The notes beneath the pieces were generated by a model that saw nothing but the letters and a program-made list of their open reading frames with translations, did not search any database and had not been told where the DNA came from. This document shows, piece after piece, positions 26,531-35,460 of a stretch of 64,000 nucleotides of DNA. Position numbers and translations under genes: made by a program. The stretch spans positions 80,460-144,459 of the forward strand of contig JAILHK010000048.1 of NCBI GenBank assembly GCA_024695815.1, read 5' to 3'. Origin of the DNA: Prevotella sp. GTDB taxonomy: Bacteria > Bacteroidota > Bacteroidia > Bacteroidales > Bacteroidaceae. Positions within the stretch are counted from its first letter, which is position 1. Each line of letters begins with the position of its first letter.

Positions 26531-27397
26531 ATGCTACAGATACCGATTGAATCTCTTAACTTGCAGATGCTGAACGTGGGGCTGGCTCGTCATGAGGGCG
26601 ACTGGAACTGGCAGAATGTTGAATCGCCTTTCACACGTATCTTCTTTGTGAAAGAAGGAGAGGCAAAGTTGTGTTTGCCTCAAGGCACGATTACCTTGCG
26701 ACCAGCTCACCTCTATATTATCCCTGCCTATACCAAGCACTCCTATGTGTGCGATGGCCACTTCGTACATTATTATCTACACGTGTACGAGGGCTTTAAG
26801 AGTGAGATGAATCTTCAAGAGCAGTATGACTTTCCAACTGAGGTTCCTGCATTGAGTGAGGATGAATTGATATTGAAGAGCATGTGCGAACAACATCCGC
26901 AGGCGCAGTTGCCCGTGAGTGATCCGCAGGTTTACGACACGATGGCACAATTTAAGAACTATATAGAGCGTTATCGCGACATGCCTTTGTGGCAGAAGAT
27001 GGAACTGCGTGGTGCTATCTTGGTTCTCTTTTCGCACTTCATGCGCGAAGCAAAGCCTCATGTCTGGACCAGTGATGACCGTATTCGACAGTCTATCGAT
27101 TATATCCACAGTCATATCACCGAAGAGTTGAGTATGGAGGACTTAGCCAGTGTGGCCTGCGTTACCAAGCCTTATTTTATCCGTCTCTTTAAACAAGAGA
27201 TAGGTACATCACCGCTTCAATATGTGAATAGTAAGAAGGTGGAGCGTGCTCAGTTGCTGCTATATACCACGGATATGCCAGTGAAAGAGGTGGCCTATAC
27301 CCTGGGCTTCAGTGACCATAGTTATTTTATACGTATGTTTCGTAAGATGATGGGTATCACGCCGCAAGACTATCGGTATAAGATGCGCGGAACGTGA
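26531..27397 (+). CDS. AraC-family transcriptional regulator
   Basis: About 288 residues. The N-terminal cupin-like half (about 15-110) should sense a sugar or other ligand (GEAKLCLPQGTITLRPAHLY). The C-terminal 100 residues contain the two AraC helix-turn-helix units: MEDLASVACVTKPYFIRLFK and VKEVAYTLGFSDHSYFIRMF. The start at 26531 follows from the -7 box at 26518; the longer frame from 26450 would not be fully transcribed. It is divergent from the GH29 fucosidase, a common arrangement for a local activator of sugar release. The bidirectional terminator at 27411 follows it. Confidence 0.92.
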   Translation: MLQIPIESLNLQMLNVGLARHEGDWNWQNVESPFTRIFFVKEGEAKLCLPQGTITLRPAHLYIIPAYTKHSYVCDGHFVHYYLHVYEGFKSEMNLQEQYDFPTEVPALSEDELILKSMCEQHPQAQLPVSDPQVYDTMAQFKNYIERYRDMPLWQKMELRGAILVLFSHFMREAKPHVWTSDDRIRQSIDYIHSHITEELSMEDLASVACVTKPYFIRLFKQEIGTSPLQYVNSKKVERAQLLLYTTDMPVKEVAYTLGFSDHSYFIRMFRKMMGITPQDYRYKMRGT

Positions 27398-27410
27398 TGA
27401 ATGGATAAAA

Positions 27411-27449
27411 AACAAAGATAGCAGCAAGACTCTTGCTGCTATCTTTGTT
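27411..27449. terminator. bidirectional terminator between AraC and M16 genes
   Basis: A perfect 18-base-pair stem (27411-27428 with 27432-27449) with a 3-base loop, A-run on the left and T-run on the right. It can stop both the AraC-type transcript and the opposing M16 transcript. Confidence 0.92.
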
Positions 27450-27459
27450 TTTTGGCGGA

Positions 27460-30363
27460 TTAATAACCGAATATCTCCTCGGTGGTGACACGCTTCACGG
27501 GCCCGTATTGTTGCAGGGTCTTCATGTCGAGTTCCTTCTCATCGCCAAGGATGATGTAGCGGAATGGCTTTTTGGCCATACGCTCTTGCTCAAACTTTAC
27601 AATGTCTTGCATCGTCAGGGCGGGGAGGGCATTGTAAATTCGCTCGTTCATGTCGTAGTCGATGCCGCGCTCCTTGGCTTGCAGCCATGCGTTGATGAGG
27701 GCAAACTTGGTGGTGCGCTGACTGGCCAGGCGTTTTGTGAGTGACTCTTTGGCAATGTTGAAGGCATTGACGCTCTGAGGTATGCTGTCGAGAATGGTGT
27801 GGAACTGGCGTACGCAGTCCATCATCTTGTCGTTCTGCGTGATGATGTGCGTGAAGAAATATTCCGAGGCGTCGGCATGTTGAGGTTGCAGATAGAGGGC
27901 GAAGGCATTATAGGCCAGGCCACGTGTCTCGCGCAACTCTTGGAATACAATGGTGTTCATGCCACCGCCGTAGTACTCGTTGAACAGGGCCTGAATGGCA
28001 TCGTTGTCGTGGTTCCACTGACGTGGTTCGTTGTGGAACATGCGCATGTAGATGTTCTTGGCATCATAGGGCGCAATGAGTATCTCGCTTTGTGGGGTGG
28101 GCTGCAATGTGTAGTGCTTGCCTTGAGGCACGGCTGCCAACTGCCCAGTGGGATGCTGCTCGCTGATGACGGCCGACAACTCTTGCTCGTCCATAGGGCC
28201 ATAATATAATATGGTGTGCTGATAGCGCTTCAGGTCGCGCAACAGGTTGAGCAGTTCCTGAGGATTGGTTTCTGCCAACTGCTGTGCTGTGTAATCGTTG
28301 CGATAGGGGTTGTAGGCACCAAACATACCATAGCTGAACAGACGCTGGAAGTTGGCATCCTGGTCTGTCTTCTGGTCCATGCGACCTTTCTCGCGGATGG
28401 CAATATATTGCATGTAGGCAGCGCTGTCAACCTTGGCATGCTGCATCACGTGTTCGGTCAGTGCCAGGGCTTCGGGCATGTTCTCGCTCAGTCCGTTCAG
28501 TGTCACGAAGATGTCGCGCTCGCCCACGCTGATGTTGTAGTTGCAAGCCAACTTATAGAACTGTTGTTTCAACTGCTGGGCAGACAGTGAGTCGGTGCCG
28601 AGATAGTCCAGATACTCGGCAGCATAGTTATAACGCACGTCGCTCTCTTCGCCAAAGGCATAGTGGAAGGCCAGCGTGAATCGGCCGTTCTCTACGTTTT
28701 TGACGTAGATGTAAGGCAACTTTGAATCGGTCTCTCCAAAGGTGAGGTCGCGTTTGAAGTCAACGAACTTTGGTTCTATAGGCGTTACTTTGGCGTTTTG
28801 TATGTTCTTGACATAGTTGGACACCAGCTCGCGGTTGGCTGGAATAGGCGTGATGGCAGGCTTCTCAATCTTCTTCTGAGTGGTATCAACCCCCTGACGC
28901 TTATAGACAGCCACATAGTTGTTCTGGAAGTGCTTGTTAGCAAAAGCCACAATCTGTTCTTTGGTCATGCCTTCCAGACGACTTAACCACTCTACTTCCT
29001 GTTGCCAAGGTGTGCCATTGATGAATGCCTCTACGAACATGTTGGCGCGAGCACGGTTAGACTCAAGTGCATTGTAGTACTGGAGCTTCAGGTTGTTGAT
29101 GACAGAAGGCAACAGGTCGTCAGAGAAATCGCCCTTCTTCAGCTTCTCAATCTCGTCAAGAAGAAGGCTGCGCACTTCGTCGAGTGTCTGTCCTTCGCTG
29201 GGCGTACCAGCCATCAGGAACATGGAGTAGTCCATGTTGGTCTGTGAACCAGCCCATGCTTCCAGCATTTTCATTTGCTGGTTGATGTCCAAGTCGATAA
29301 GACCGGCAGTGCCATTGCTCAGCATCTGCTCCACAACTTGCAGCGTGTCGGCCTGCAGCGAGCTGGCCTTGTCGAAACGCCAACCCAACCAGATGGTCTC
29401 TGCTTCCAGTCCCACCACGGTGGTGTCGATAGGAGCCGTAATGGCCGGTTGCTCGGGGAAGGTAGGCTGTTCTACGTCATCGCCAGCCTTCCACTCGCCG
29501 AAGTATTTCTTGATGATGCTCATCACCTCGTCGGGGTCAAAGTCGCCAGCCATGCAGATAGCCACATTGTTGGGCACATACCATTTCTTAAAGTAGGCTT
29601 TGATGTTCGAGATAGACGGGTTCTTCAGATGTTCCTGTGTGCCAATGGTGGTCTGTGTGCCATAGGGATGGTTGGGGAAAAGCTTGGCAGCCATGGCCAC
29701 GAACAACTTGTCTATGTCGCTGGATAGGTGCATGTTGTATTCCTCATAGACGGCTTCCAGTTCAGTATGGAAACCGCGAATCACCATGTTTTGAAAGCGG
29801 TCGCTTTGAATCTTGGCCCAGTTCTCGACTTCGTTGGAGGGAATGTCTTCTACATAGCAGGTCACATCTTCGCTGGTGTAGGCATTAGAACCCTCAGAGC
29901 CGATGATAGCCATCAGCTTGTCGTATTCGTTGGGGATGAAATACTTGGCAGCCAACTGACTGACAGAGTCTATCTCATGATAGGCCTGGCGGCGTGCTTC
30001 GGGGTCGGTCAACTTGCGATACTGCTCGTAGCGCGCCTCGATGTCGTCCAGAAGTGGCTCCTCGGCTTTGACGTTGGTCACGCCAAACTTGTCAGTGCCC
30101 TTGAACATCAGGTGTTCCAGGTAGTGGGCCAGACCAGTGGTTTCGGCAGGATCGTTCTTAGAACCTGTGCGTACGGCAATGTAGGTCTGGATGCGTGGTG
30201 CCTCCTTGTTGACGCTCAGATAGACCTTCAGACCGTTGTCAAGCGTATAAATTCGTGTTTGAGTGGGATCGTCCTTGACGGTCTCATAGTCCTTACTGCA
30301 ACTGGTCAATAAGGAGAGAGCCAGTGTAAGGACACTGGCTCCTGAAAACAGTTTAAAATTCAT
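27460..30363 (-). CDS. M16-family zinc peptidase lipoprotein
   Basis: A 967-residue pitrilysin-type peptidase with two M16 halves (about 35-500 and 520-950). The N-terminus has a lipobox LTSC at residue 22, so it is a lipoprotein of the cell envelope. The inverted zinc motif HYLEH is at 80-84, with a downstream ELEAVYEEYN segment supplying the third ligand. The second half lacks a zinc motif, as is normal. It degrades peptides, perhaps those imported or released by surface proteases. A DUF4954 gene ends 14 bases upstream on the same strand, so the two may be co-transcribed. Confidence 0.93.
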   Translation of the reverse strand: MNFKLFSGASVLTLALSLLTSCSKDYETVKDDPTQTRIYTLDNGLKVYLSVNKEAPRIQTYIAVRTGSKNDPAETTGLAHYLEHLMFKGTDKFGVTNVKAEEPLLDDIEARYEQYRKLTDPEARRQAYHEIDSVSQLAAKYFIPNEYDKLMAIIGSEGSNAYTSEDVTCYVEDIPSNEVENWAKIQSDRFQNMVIRGFHTELEAVYEEYNMHLSSDIDKLFVAMAAKLFPNHPYGTQTTIGTQEHLKNPSISNIKAYFKKWYVPNNVAICMAGDFDPDEVMSIIKKYFGEWKAGDDVEQPTFPEQPAITAPIDTTVVGLEAETIWLGWRFDKASSLQADTLQVVEQMLSNGTAGLIDLDINQQMKMLEAWAGSQTNMDYSMFLMAGTPSEGQTLDEVRSLLLDEIEKLKKGDFSDDLLPSVINNLKLQYYNALESNRARANMFVEAFINGTPWQQEVEWLSRLEGMTKEQIVAFANKHFQNNYVAVYKRQGVDTTQKKIEKPAITPIPANRELVSNYVKNIQNAKVTPIEPKFVDFKRDLTFGETDSKLPYIYVKNVENGRFTLAFHYAFGEESDVRYNYAAEYLDYLGTDSLSAQQLKQQFYKLACNYNISVGERDIFVTLNGLSENMPEALALTEHVMQHAKVDSAAYMQYIAIREKGRMDQKTDQDANFQRLFSYGMFGAYNPYRNDYTAQQLAETNPQELLNLLRDLKRYQHTILYYGPMDEQELSAVISEQHPTGQLAAVPQGKHYTLQPTPQSEILIAPYDAKNIYMRMFHNEPRQWNHDNDAIQALFNEYYGGGMNTIVFQELRETRGLAYNAFALYLQPQHADASEYFFTHIITQNDKMMDCVRQFHTILDSIPQSVNAFNIAKESLTKRLASQRTTKFALINAWLQAKERGIDYDMNERIYNALPALTMQDIVKFEQERMAKKPFRYIILGDEKELDMKTLQQYGPVKRVTTEEIFGY

Positions 30364-30377
30364 TTATCTTCGATTAA

Positions 30378-32231
30378 TTAGTTCTCGTAGTCAATTTCAT
30401 GATCGAGTTTAGATAGGAAGTCGTCAAAGACATCCTGTTCTACATCGCCCATCTGGAATTCCTTCTCGGCATCCTTGCGTATCTCGGCAATCCATGCACG
30501 ACGAGCACGAATATAGTCCTCACGGATACGTTCGCAAGCTGCCTCGTTGAGTTCTTCCAAGTGGTAGTAGTCCAAAATCATCTGGTAGCTCCATGCCCAT
30601 CGATAGTCGCTATAGTGGCGGTTGATGTCGTCGAAGCGATCCAACACCTGCTGGATATTGTCGATGTTACCTCCCTTGATGTCGTCGACGAGACGCTGCT
30701 CTTCGCTCTGAGGCAACAACAGACCGCTCATGTCAACCCATGTGCCTTTACCGATGCTGCTAATGGGCTTGCCGATATAGCCCTCTTTCTGGGCACGCTT
30801 CAAGACAGCTCCCATATAGATACGCAGGGCGATGTCGTAGTACTTCAGACCTTTCTTCAGTGATGATGCGTTGATGACGTACTCATGGAAGTTATAAATC
30901 GTTACATTCTCGCCTGAAGCGTTGCGCAAGGCATTCAGTATCTCGATACCTTGCATAATCTCACCCACCGTGAAAGGACTGAGCCAGTCGAAGTTGATGA
31001 TACTCTTCTTTGACTGTTTTGAGCGCTTGTCGCGCTTAGGCCATTTCTTGATGTCGCGATAGAGTCCTACGGTGGTGATGTTGCGGCCTGGCACCAGATA
31101 CATGGTGTCGCCGTAGGCAATCAAGTAAGAGAACGGCAGACAGCGTGTGTCGGGGTGGTGCATCAGTTTGCCGAAGCAAACGCTGAAAGCACCGATTGTG
31201 GCTGGCATCAGCACGTAAGAGCCCGATGCAGTCTTGGTGCCACGCTCCAGCGTGCCGTAGTGCATGGGGCCCATCTTGTAGGCATGGTTCGAGAAGTTGG
31301 TGTTTGAACCGGCATTATAGAACGAGAACTCGCCGCCAATCAGCAGAGAACTCTTGTGGTGCGAGGCAGAGAAAGGACCACAGAATGCAGCACATGCTTC
31401 ACCGTTGGCCATGAATGAGTTGGCAAAGAACAGGCTAGCCTCGGCAGTGAAACCGTTTGTAATCTGACAAGCCTCACCAACGAAGCAGTCTTGCATCTTC
31501 ACCGAGTTGTTGATAGAGCAACCATCGCAGATGATGGAGTTCTCGCAGATGACGCCTGTGCCGATGTACACGCTGGCATCTTCGTTGCTCAGGATGGTAC
31601 ATTCGTTCAAACGTGCTGCACCACTAATCTCGCAGTCGCCCTTGATGACGGTGTTGGTGATATCTTTCGTGTTGATAATCTTCACGCGATTGCCAATGAT
31701 ACCACGTTCTGGTGTGCTGATGCGTACCTCATCATCGATAAGTTGACGCAGCTGGTTGATGAGAGCCTTGTCGCTATGATGCTTCACCATGAACGAAGCC
31801 AGTTGTGAGTTCAGTTCGCGAAACAACGTCACGTTACCGTCGCCCATTTCGTTCAGCACAGAAATGGTAGAACCGGCACCATAACTGGCACCCTCGAGCG
31901 TTTCCATGGTAGAGATGTTCGAGATGTAACAGTCGTCACCGATGGTATAGTTATTGATAAAGTTGCCAACCTTTTCAATCAGACAGTCGTTGCCAACGCT
32001 GACATTGCGCAGTGTGGCATCATTGATACCTGAATGTTTAAAAAAGCCAGAACTGACCTCAACCTGCTTGTTGAACGATCCTAAGCGTATGCCGCCATAG
32101 AATATCACACGGTGAAAATTATATGGTTTGAAATCGGATGCCACCTGTATGCGACTCCAATCTTCTGCCCAACAACCGTTGGCTTCAAGCACATGAATCT
32201 CGTCTTGGTTCAATAATCTATACTCTCTCAT
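30378..32231 (-). CDS. DUF4954 hexapeptide-repeat protein
   Basis: About 617 residues. The N-terminal 40 residues (MREYRLLNQDEIHVLEANGC) are typical of this Bacteroidota family, and a long left-handed beta-helix follows (about 80-330; repeats such as CEISGAARLNECTILSNEDA). The C-terminus is helical and acidic. Proteins with such helices are often acyl- or nucleotidyl-transferase relatives, but the activity of this family is unknown to me. An ATG at 32279 is in frame, but the -7 box TATTTTTG at 32274-32267 lies between the two, so 32231 is the likely start. No signal peptide is seen. Confidence 0.85.
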   Translation of the reverse strand: MREYRLLNQDEIHVLEANGCWAEDWSRIQVASDFKPYNFHRVIFYGGIRLGSFNKQVEVSSGFFKHSGINDATLRNVSVGNDCLIEKVGNFINNYTIGDDCYISNISTMETLEGASYGAGSTISVLNEMGDGNVTLFRELNSQLASFMVKHHSDKALINQLRQLIDDEVRISTPERGIIGNRVKIINTKDITNTVIKGDCEISGAARLNECTILSNEDASVYIGTGVICENSIICDGCSINNSVKMQDCFVGEACQITNGFTAEASLFFANSFMANGEACAAFCGPFSASHHKSSLLIGGEFSFYNAGSNTNFSNHAYKMGPMHYGTLERGTKTASGSYVLMPATIGAFSVCFGKLMHHPDTRCLPFSYLIAYGDTMYLVPGRNITTVGLYRDIKKWPKRDKRSKQSKKSIINFDWLSPFTVGEIMQGIEILNALRNASGENVTIYNFHEYVINASSLKKGLKYYDIALRIYMGAVLKRAQKEGYIGKPISSIGKGTWVDMSGLLLPQSEEQRLVDDIKGGNIDNIQQVLDRFDDINRHYSDYRWAWSYQMILDYYHLEELNEAACERIREDYIRARRAWIAEIRKDAEKEFQMGDVEQDVFDDFLSKLDHEIDYEN

Positions 32232-32266
32232 AAGGTCTTTAATAGTGTTATTTGTTGATTTGGTTG

Positions 32267-32274
32267 CAAAAATA
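32267..32274 (-). promoter_or_regulatory. -7 box for the DUF4954 gene
   Basis: Minus-strand TATTTTTG, 35 bases upstream of the ATG at 32231. It separates this gene from the cyd operon above. Confidence 0.6.
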
Positions 32275-32314
32275 GACATTTTTTCTCACAAACGACATAC
32301 TTTAGCCGTTTTTT

Positions 32315-33499
32315 TTAATAAGCATGCTCGTCGTTGGCTATCTCGTCTTTGTCTATAGGCTTACTGTCAATCTTGGACCATGCGTAGCAGATGTAGGCCA
32401 GCACCAGGGGAATGAGCAGTGAAACATAGAACATGGTGTGGAGCGTGAAATAGCTGCTGCACGAGTTCTCGAGTGTCAGCGAAGACTGAAGGTCTGCCGT
32501 AGAAGGGTAGTAGGCGGTGTGGTTCCACGCGCTCATCAGGAGAAGTGACAGCACTGTCAGCACGGTACCAACGCCCGCAGGCCAGATGCCTGCAAACTTG
32601 AATAGAGCGGGATGATGCACAAAGAACTTGCTGTTGCGCAGTATCTCGGTGGCAATGCCCCAAAGCACCAGCACGATGCCTATCACCATCACCACGGTGA
32701 TATACCACATGTCCACCATGTTGTGCAGGTATTTGTTGGGTTCCATAAAAATCTCGCCAGTCTCTGGCTTCCAGGCATAACCATCTTTTAAGAGAAGGTG
32801 GACTAGATAACTTACAAAGAGAATTACAAATGGAATGGCTGCTCCCACCAGGTGCACACTGCCACGACTGCGTATGTTCTCGTCGTTCACATTGTTGATG
32901 ACGTACAGAATGCCCAGTGTACGCGCCAGGAACATCACTGCCAAGCCAAATACCAATACCCAGGGATTCAGCAAGGCATCGAGTCCGTGTGATGCATTGG
33001 CCCAACGGCTGATGATGGGGGTGATGGTCTCGGCATTAATCAGGTTGTCTTTTTCCACGATAAAGTTTGAACCTTCGAAAAAAGTTGCCACGGCTCCTCC
33101 CAACAACAGCGGACCAAAGATGCCGTTGATAACCAAGAACCACTGGAAGGTTCGCGGTCCTAAGAGGTTGCCTATCTTGTTTTGAAACTCATAGCTCACA
33201 GCTTGCAGCACAAACGTAAAGAGAATGAGCATCCACAACCAGTAAGCGCCACCGAAGGAGGTGGAGTAGAATAGGGGGAACGACGCGAAGAACGCGCCGC
33301 CAAAGGTCACAAGGGTAGTAAACGTGAACTCCCATTTTCGACCTGTTGAGTTGATCAGTAGTCGGCGTTCGTCGTCATGATGTCCTAATGAGAATATCAT
33401 GGAGTTGGCACCTTGAACAAACAGAAGAAATACCAGCAGGGCTCCTAGAAGTGATACCAAGAAGCACCAATAGTGTTGTAGAAATGAATATGTTAGCAT
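32315..33499 (-). CDS. cydB: cytochrome bd ubiquinol oxidase subunit II
   Basis: A 394-residue inner-membrane protein with about nine hydrophobic segments, the smaller core subunit of cytochrome bd. The N-terminal helix region (HYWCFLVSLLGALLVFLLFV) and GHHDDERRLLINSTGRKWEF match the CydB family. Together with CydA it reduces oxygen to water at high affinity, letting an anaerobe tolerate traces of oxygen. It lies 47 bases downstream of cydA in the DUF4492-cydA-cydB operon. Confidence 0.96.
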   Translation of the reverse strand: MLTYSFLQHYWCFLVSLLGALLVFLLFVQGANSMIFSLGHHDDERRLLINSTGRKWEFTFTTLVTFGGAFFASFPLFYSTSFGGAYWLWMLILFTFVLQAVSYEFQNKIGNLLGPRTFQWFLVINGIFGPLLLGGAVATFFEGSNFIVEKDNLINAETITPIISRWANASHGLDALLNPWVLVFGLAVMFLARTLGILYVINNVNDENIRSRGSVHLVGAAIPFVILFVSYLVHLLLKDGYAWKPETGEIFMEPNKYLHNMVDMWYITVVMVIGIVLVLWGIATEILRNSKFFVHHPALFKFAGIWPAGVGTVLTVLSLLLMSAWNHTAYYPSTADLQSSLTLENSCSSYFTLHTMFYVSLLIPLVLAYICYAWSKIDSKPIDKDEIANDEHAY

Positions 33500-33546
33500 A
33501 GTGATATCGTTTTTGGTAGTTAATGGTAATAATCAACTCTCAAAGC

Positions 33547-35067
33547 TTACTCCTTCGGTCCCTTCTTAATCTGTTTGAACAGAATACTGATTTCCACCGC
33601 CAGCATGGTGGTGAACAGAATCAGGAACAAGAAGAATGTGATGATGACGCTCGACGAGTGGAGATCGCTGACAGCTGCCCAGGTAGGAAGCATGTCTTGA
33701 ATGGTCCAAGGCTGACGACCGAATTCGGCTACCAGCCATCCACATTCCGAACCGATGTAGCTCAGGGGTACTAACATAATGGCTCCCCAGTAGTGCCATG
33801 CAGGCAATTTCGTGATGTCGCGCTTGGCAAACAACCATTTAGGCCAATGGTATAGCGTGGCCAGTACCACGGCAAAGAACAGAATGAACAAGCATCCCAC
33901 GCCAACCATCACACGAAAGGCCCAGAAGTTCACCAACACCGGCGGCACCAGCTCCTCTTTGTTGCGCACATAGCCATAGCCAAAGTATTTCATGTGTTTC
34001 TGTAGCGTGGCCAGGTGTGCGGCACCATCCTCGCCATTAGCCTTCGCCTTGCGATAGGCAGCCAGAGCGTTGATGGCCTTCTTGCCGCGTTCTATCTTCT
34101 CGTCGGCCGATGGCTCCACGCGCCCATCAGGCGTTGTATAGCCATTCAGAATGTCGTTGATGCCAGGCACGAAGCCCCTTGGGTTGTTGGTGGCCATGAT
34201 GGATAGGCCATAAGGCACCTCGATACCTTCTATCAGTTTTAGTCCCTGCTCGGTACCTCCGTCGTAGAGTGCCTCCATGGCAGCCAGTTTCATGGGCTGC
34301 ACCTGGGCCACGTCCATACCAGACTTATGCCCCGTGGCACCGGCTAGCAAAGCAGCCACCAGTCCTACTGCAGCTCCAATCTTCATGCTCTCTACAGCCA
34401 TCTTGACATGTCTTTTCTTGAGCAAATACCAACAGCACACACCTACACAGAAGACGCCTCCGATGATCCATGCGGAGGTCACCGTGTGGCAGAACTTTGA
34501 TACTGCAAAGGGCGAAAGGGCCACTTCAGAAAAAGAGACCATCTCGTTGCGCATCGTGTCGGGATTGAACTCGCAACCGACGGGATACTGCATCCATGCG
34601 TTGGCCACCAGAATCCACCAGGCAGAGATGGTGGCTCCTAACCCCGTGAGCCATGTCGAAGCAAGATGGAAACCAGCCGACACTTTCTTCCAACCGAAGA
34701 ACATGACAGCCACAAACGTCGATTCCATGAAGAAGGCCACGATGCCTTCGATAGCCAGTGGCGCTCCAAAGATGTCGCCCACAAACCAGGAATAGTTGCT
34801 CCAGTTGGTGCCAAACTCAAACTCCAGGATGATGCCCGTGGCCACACCCATGGCGAAGTTGATGCCAAAGAGCTTCTGCCAGAATTGGGCCGTGTGCTTC
34901 CAAAACTCGTCTTTCTTTCGGTAGTAAATGGTCTCGGCAATGCCCATGATGACAGCCAGTCCTAGTGTCAACGGCACAAACAGCCAGTGGTATATGGCCG
35001 TCAGTGCAAATTGTGCCCTCGACCAGTCGATGGTTCCGGCATCGATGTTTAATAGTAGATGTTCCAT
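33547..35067 (-). CDS. cydA: cytochrome bd ubiquinol oxidase subunit I
   Basis: A 506-residue inner-membrane protein carrying the haems of cytochrome bd. TAIYHWLFVPLTLGLA includes an N-terminal haem-ligand histidine (His27), and GHKSGMDVAQVQPMKLAAME is the conserved quinol-side block. The length is slightly under that of E. coli CydA (522). It is followed by cydB and preceded by the small DUF4492 gene, the usual Bacteroidales order. The operon's promoter is at 35334-35365. Confidence 0.96.
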   Translation of the reverse strand: MEHLLLNIDAGTIDWSRAQFALTAIYHWLFVPLTLGLAVIMGIAETIYYRKKDEFWKHTAQFWQKLFGINFAMGVATGIILEFEFGTNWSNYSWFVGDIFGAPLAIEGIVAFFMESTFVAVMFFGWKKVSAGFHLASTWLTGLGATISAWWILVANAWMQYPVGCEFNPDTMRNEMVSFSEVALSPFAVSKFCHTVTSAWIIGGVFCVGVCCWYLLKKRHVKMAVESMKIGAAVGLVAALLAGATGHKSGMDVAQVQPMKLAAMEALYDGGTEQGLKLIEGIEVPYGLSIMATNNPRGFVPGINDILNGYTTPDGRVEPSADEKIERGKKAINALAAYRKAKANGEDGAAHLATLQKHMKYFGYGYVRNKEELVPPVLVNFWAFRVMVGVGCLFILFFAVVLATLYHWPKWLFAKRDITKLPAWHYWGAIMLVPLSYIGSECGWLVAEFGRQPWTIQDMLPTWAAVSDLHSSSVIITFFLFLILFTTMLAVEISILFKQIKKGPKE

Positions 35068-35082
35068 AGTGCTTATTTGTTT

Positions 35083-35307
35083 TTAGTTCTTATTGGCACG
35101 CTCAGTCAGCTCATGAGCTACGAAGCCAGCTTCGTCGCCATTCGCATTCTGTTTGAGGTAGTTGGGGAAAAAGAATGGTTTCAGGATTAAGAATATGATA
35201 AACAGCTTTATCAGAATAATGATCCAAAGCGTCTTGCCCAGAGTCATATGGCGAAAACCGTCATAATATAGGTCAAAGGCCCGATATATAAAACTGTTTT
35301 TTTTCAT
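35083..35307 (-). CDS. DUF4492 small membrane protein of the cyd operon
   Basis: A 74-residue protein with one strong membrane helix (about 25-45, LWIIILIKLFIIFLILKPFF) flanked by charged ends. Genes of this family routinely precede cydA in Bacteroidota, and this one ends 15 bases before it. By position it may be an accessory subunit or assembly factor of the bd oxidase, similar in concept to the small CydX of E. coli but unrelated in sequence. That role is inference. Confidence 0.85.
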   Translation of the reverse strand: MKKNSFIYRAFDLYYDGFRHMTLGKTLWIIILIKLFIIFLILKPFFFPNYLKQNANGDEAGFVAHELTERANKN

Positions 35308-35333
35308 AGGCTTTCAATCCAATTGTCTGCGGG

Positions 35334-35365
35334 CAAAGATAGATAAAAAACATTAAACGGCCAAA
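35334..35365 (-). promoter_or_regulatory. promoter of the cyd operon
   Basis: Minus-strand TTTG (35365-35362), 20 bases, TATCTTTG (35341-35334), 27 bases before the DUF4492 ATG. Confidence 0.75.
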
Positions 35366-35383
35366 TAATTGATTCTTTTTTTA

Positions 35384-35391
35384 TAATTTTG
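35384..35391 (+). promoter_or_regulatory. -7 box for the GH92 gene
   Basis: TAATTTTG, about 70 bases before the GH92 ATG. It sits back to back with the cyd promoter; the -33 element is weak. Confidence 0.55.
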
Positions 35392-35460
35392 CACCCCGAA
35401 TAGGATAAACGCCTGACTAGACGCTAAAAACCGAGGTTTCGATAAATAGTAAAATAACGA

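Noticed and set aside
32232..32279. Longer N-terminus for the DUF4954 protein
   Set aside because: The -7 box TATTTTTG lies between the two ATGs, and the family N-terminus begins at MREYRLL.
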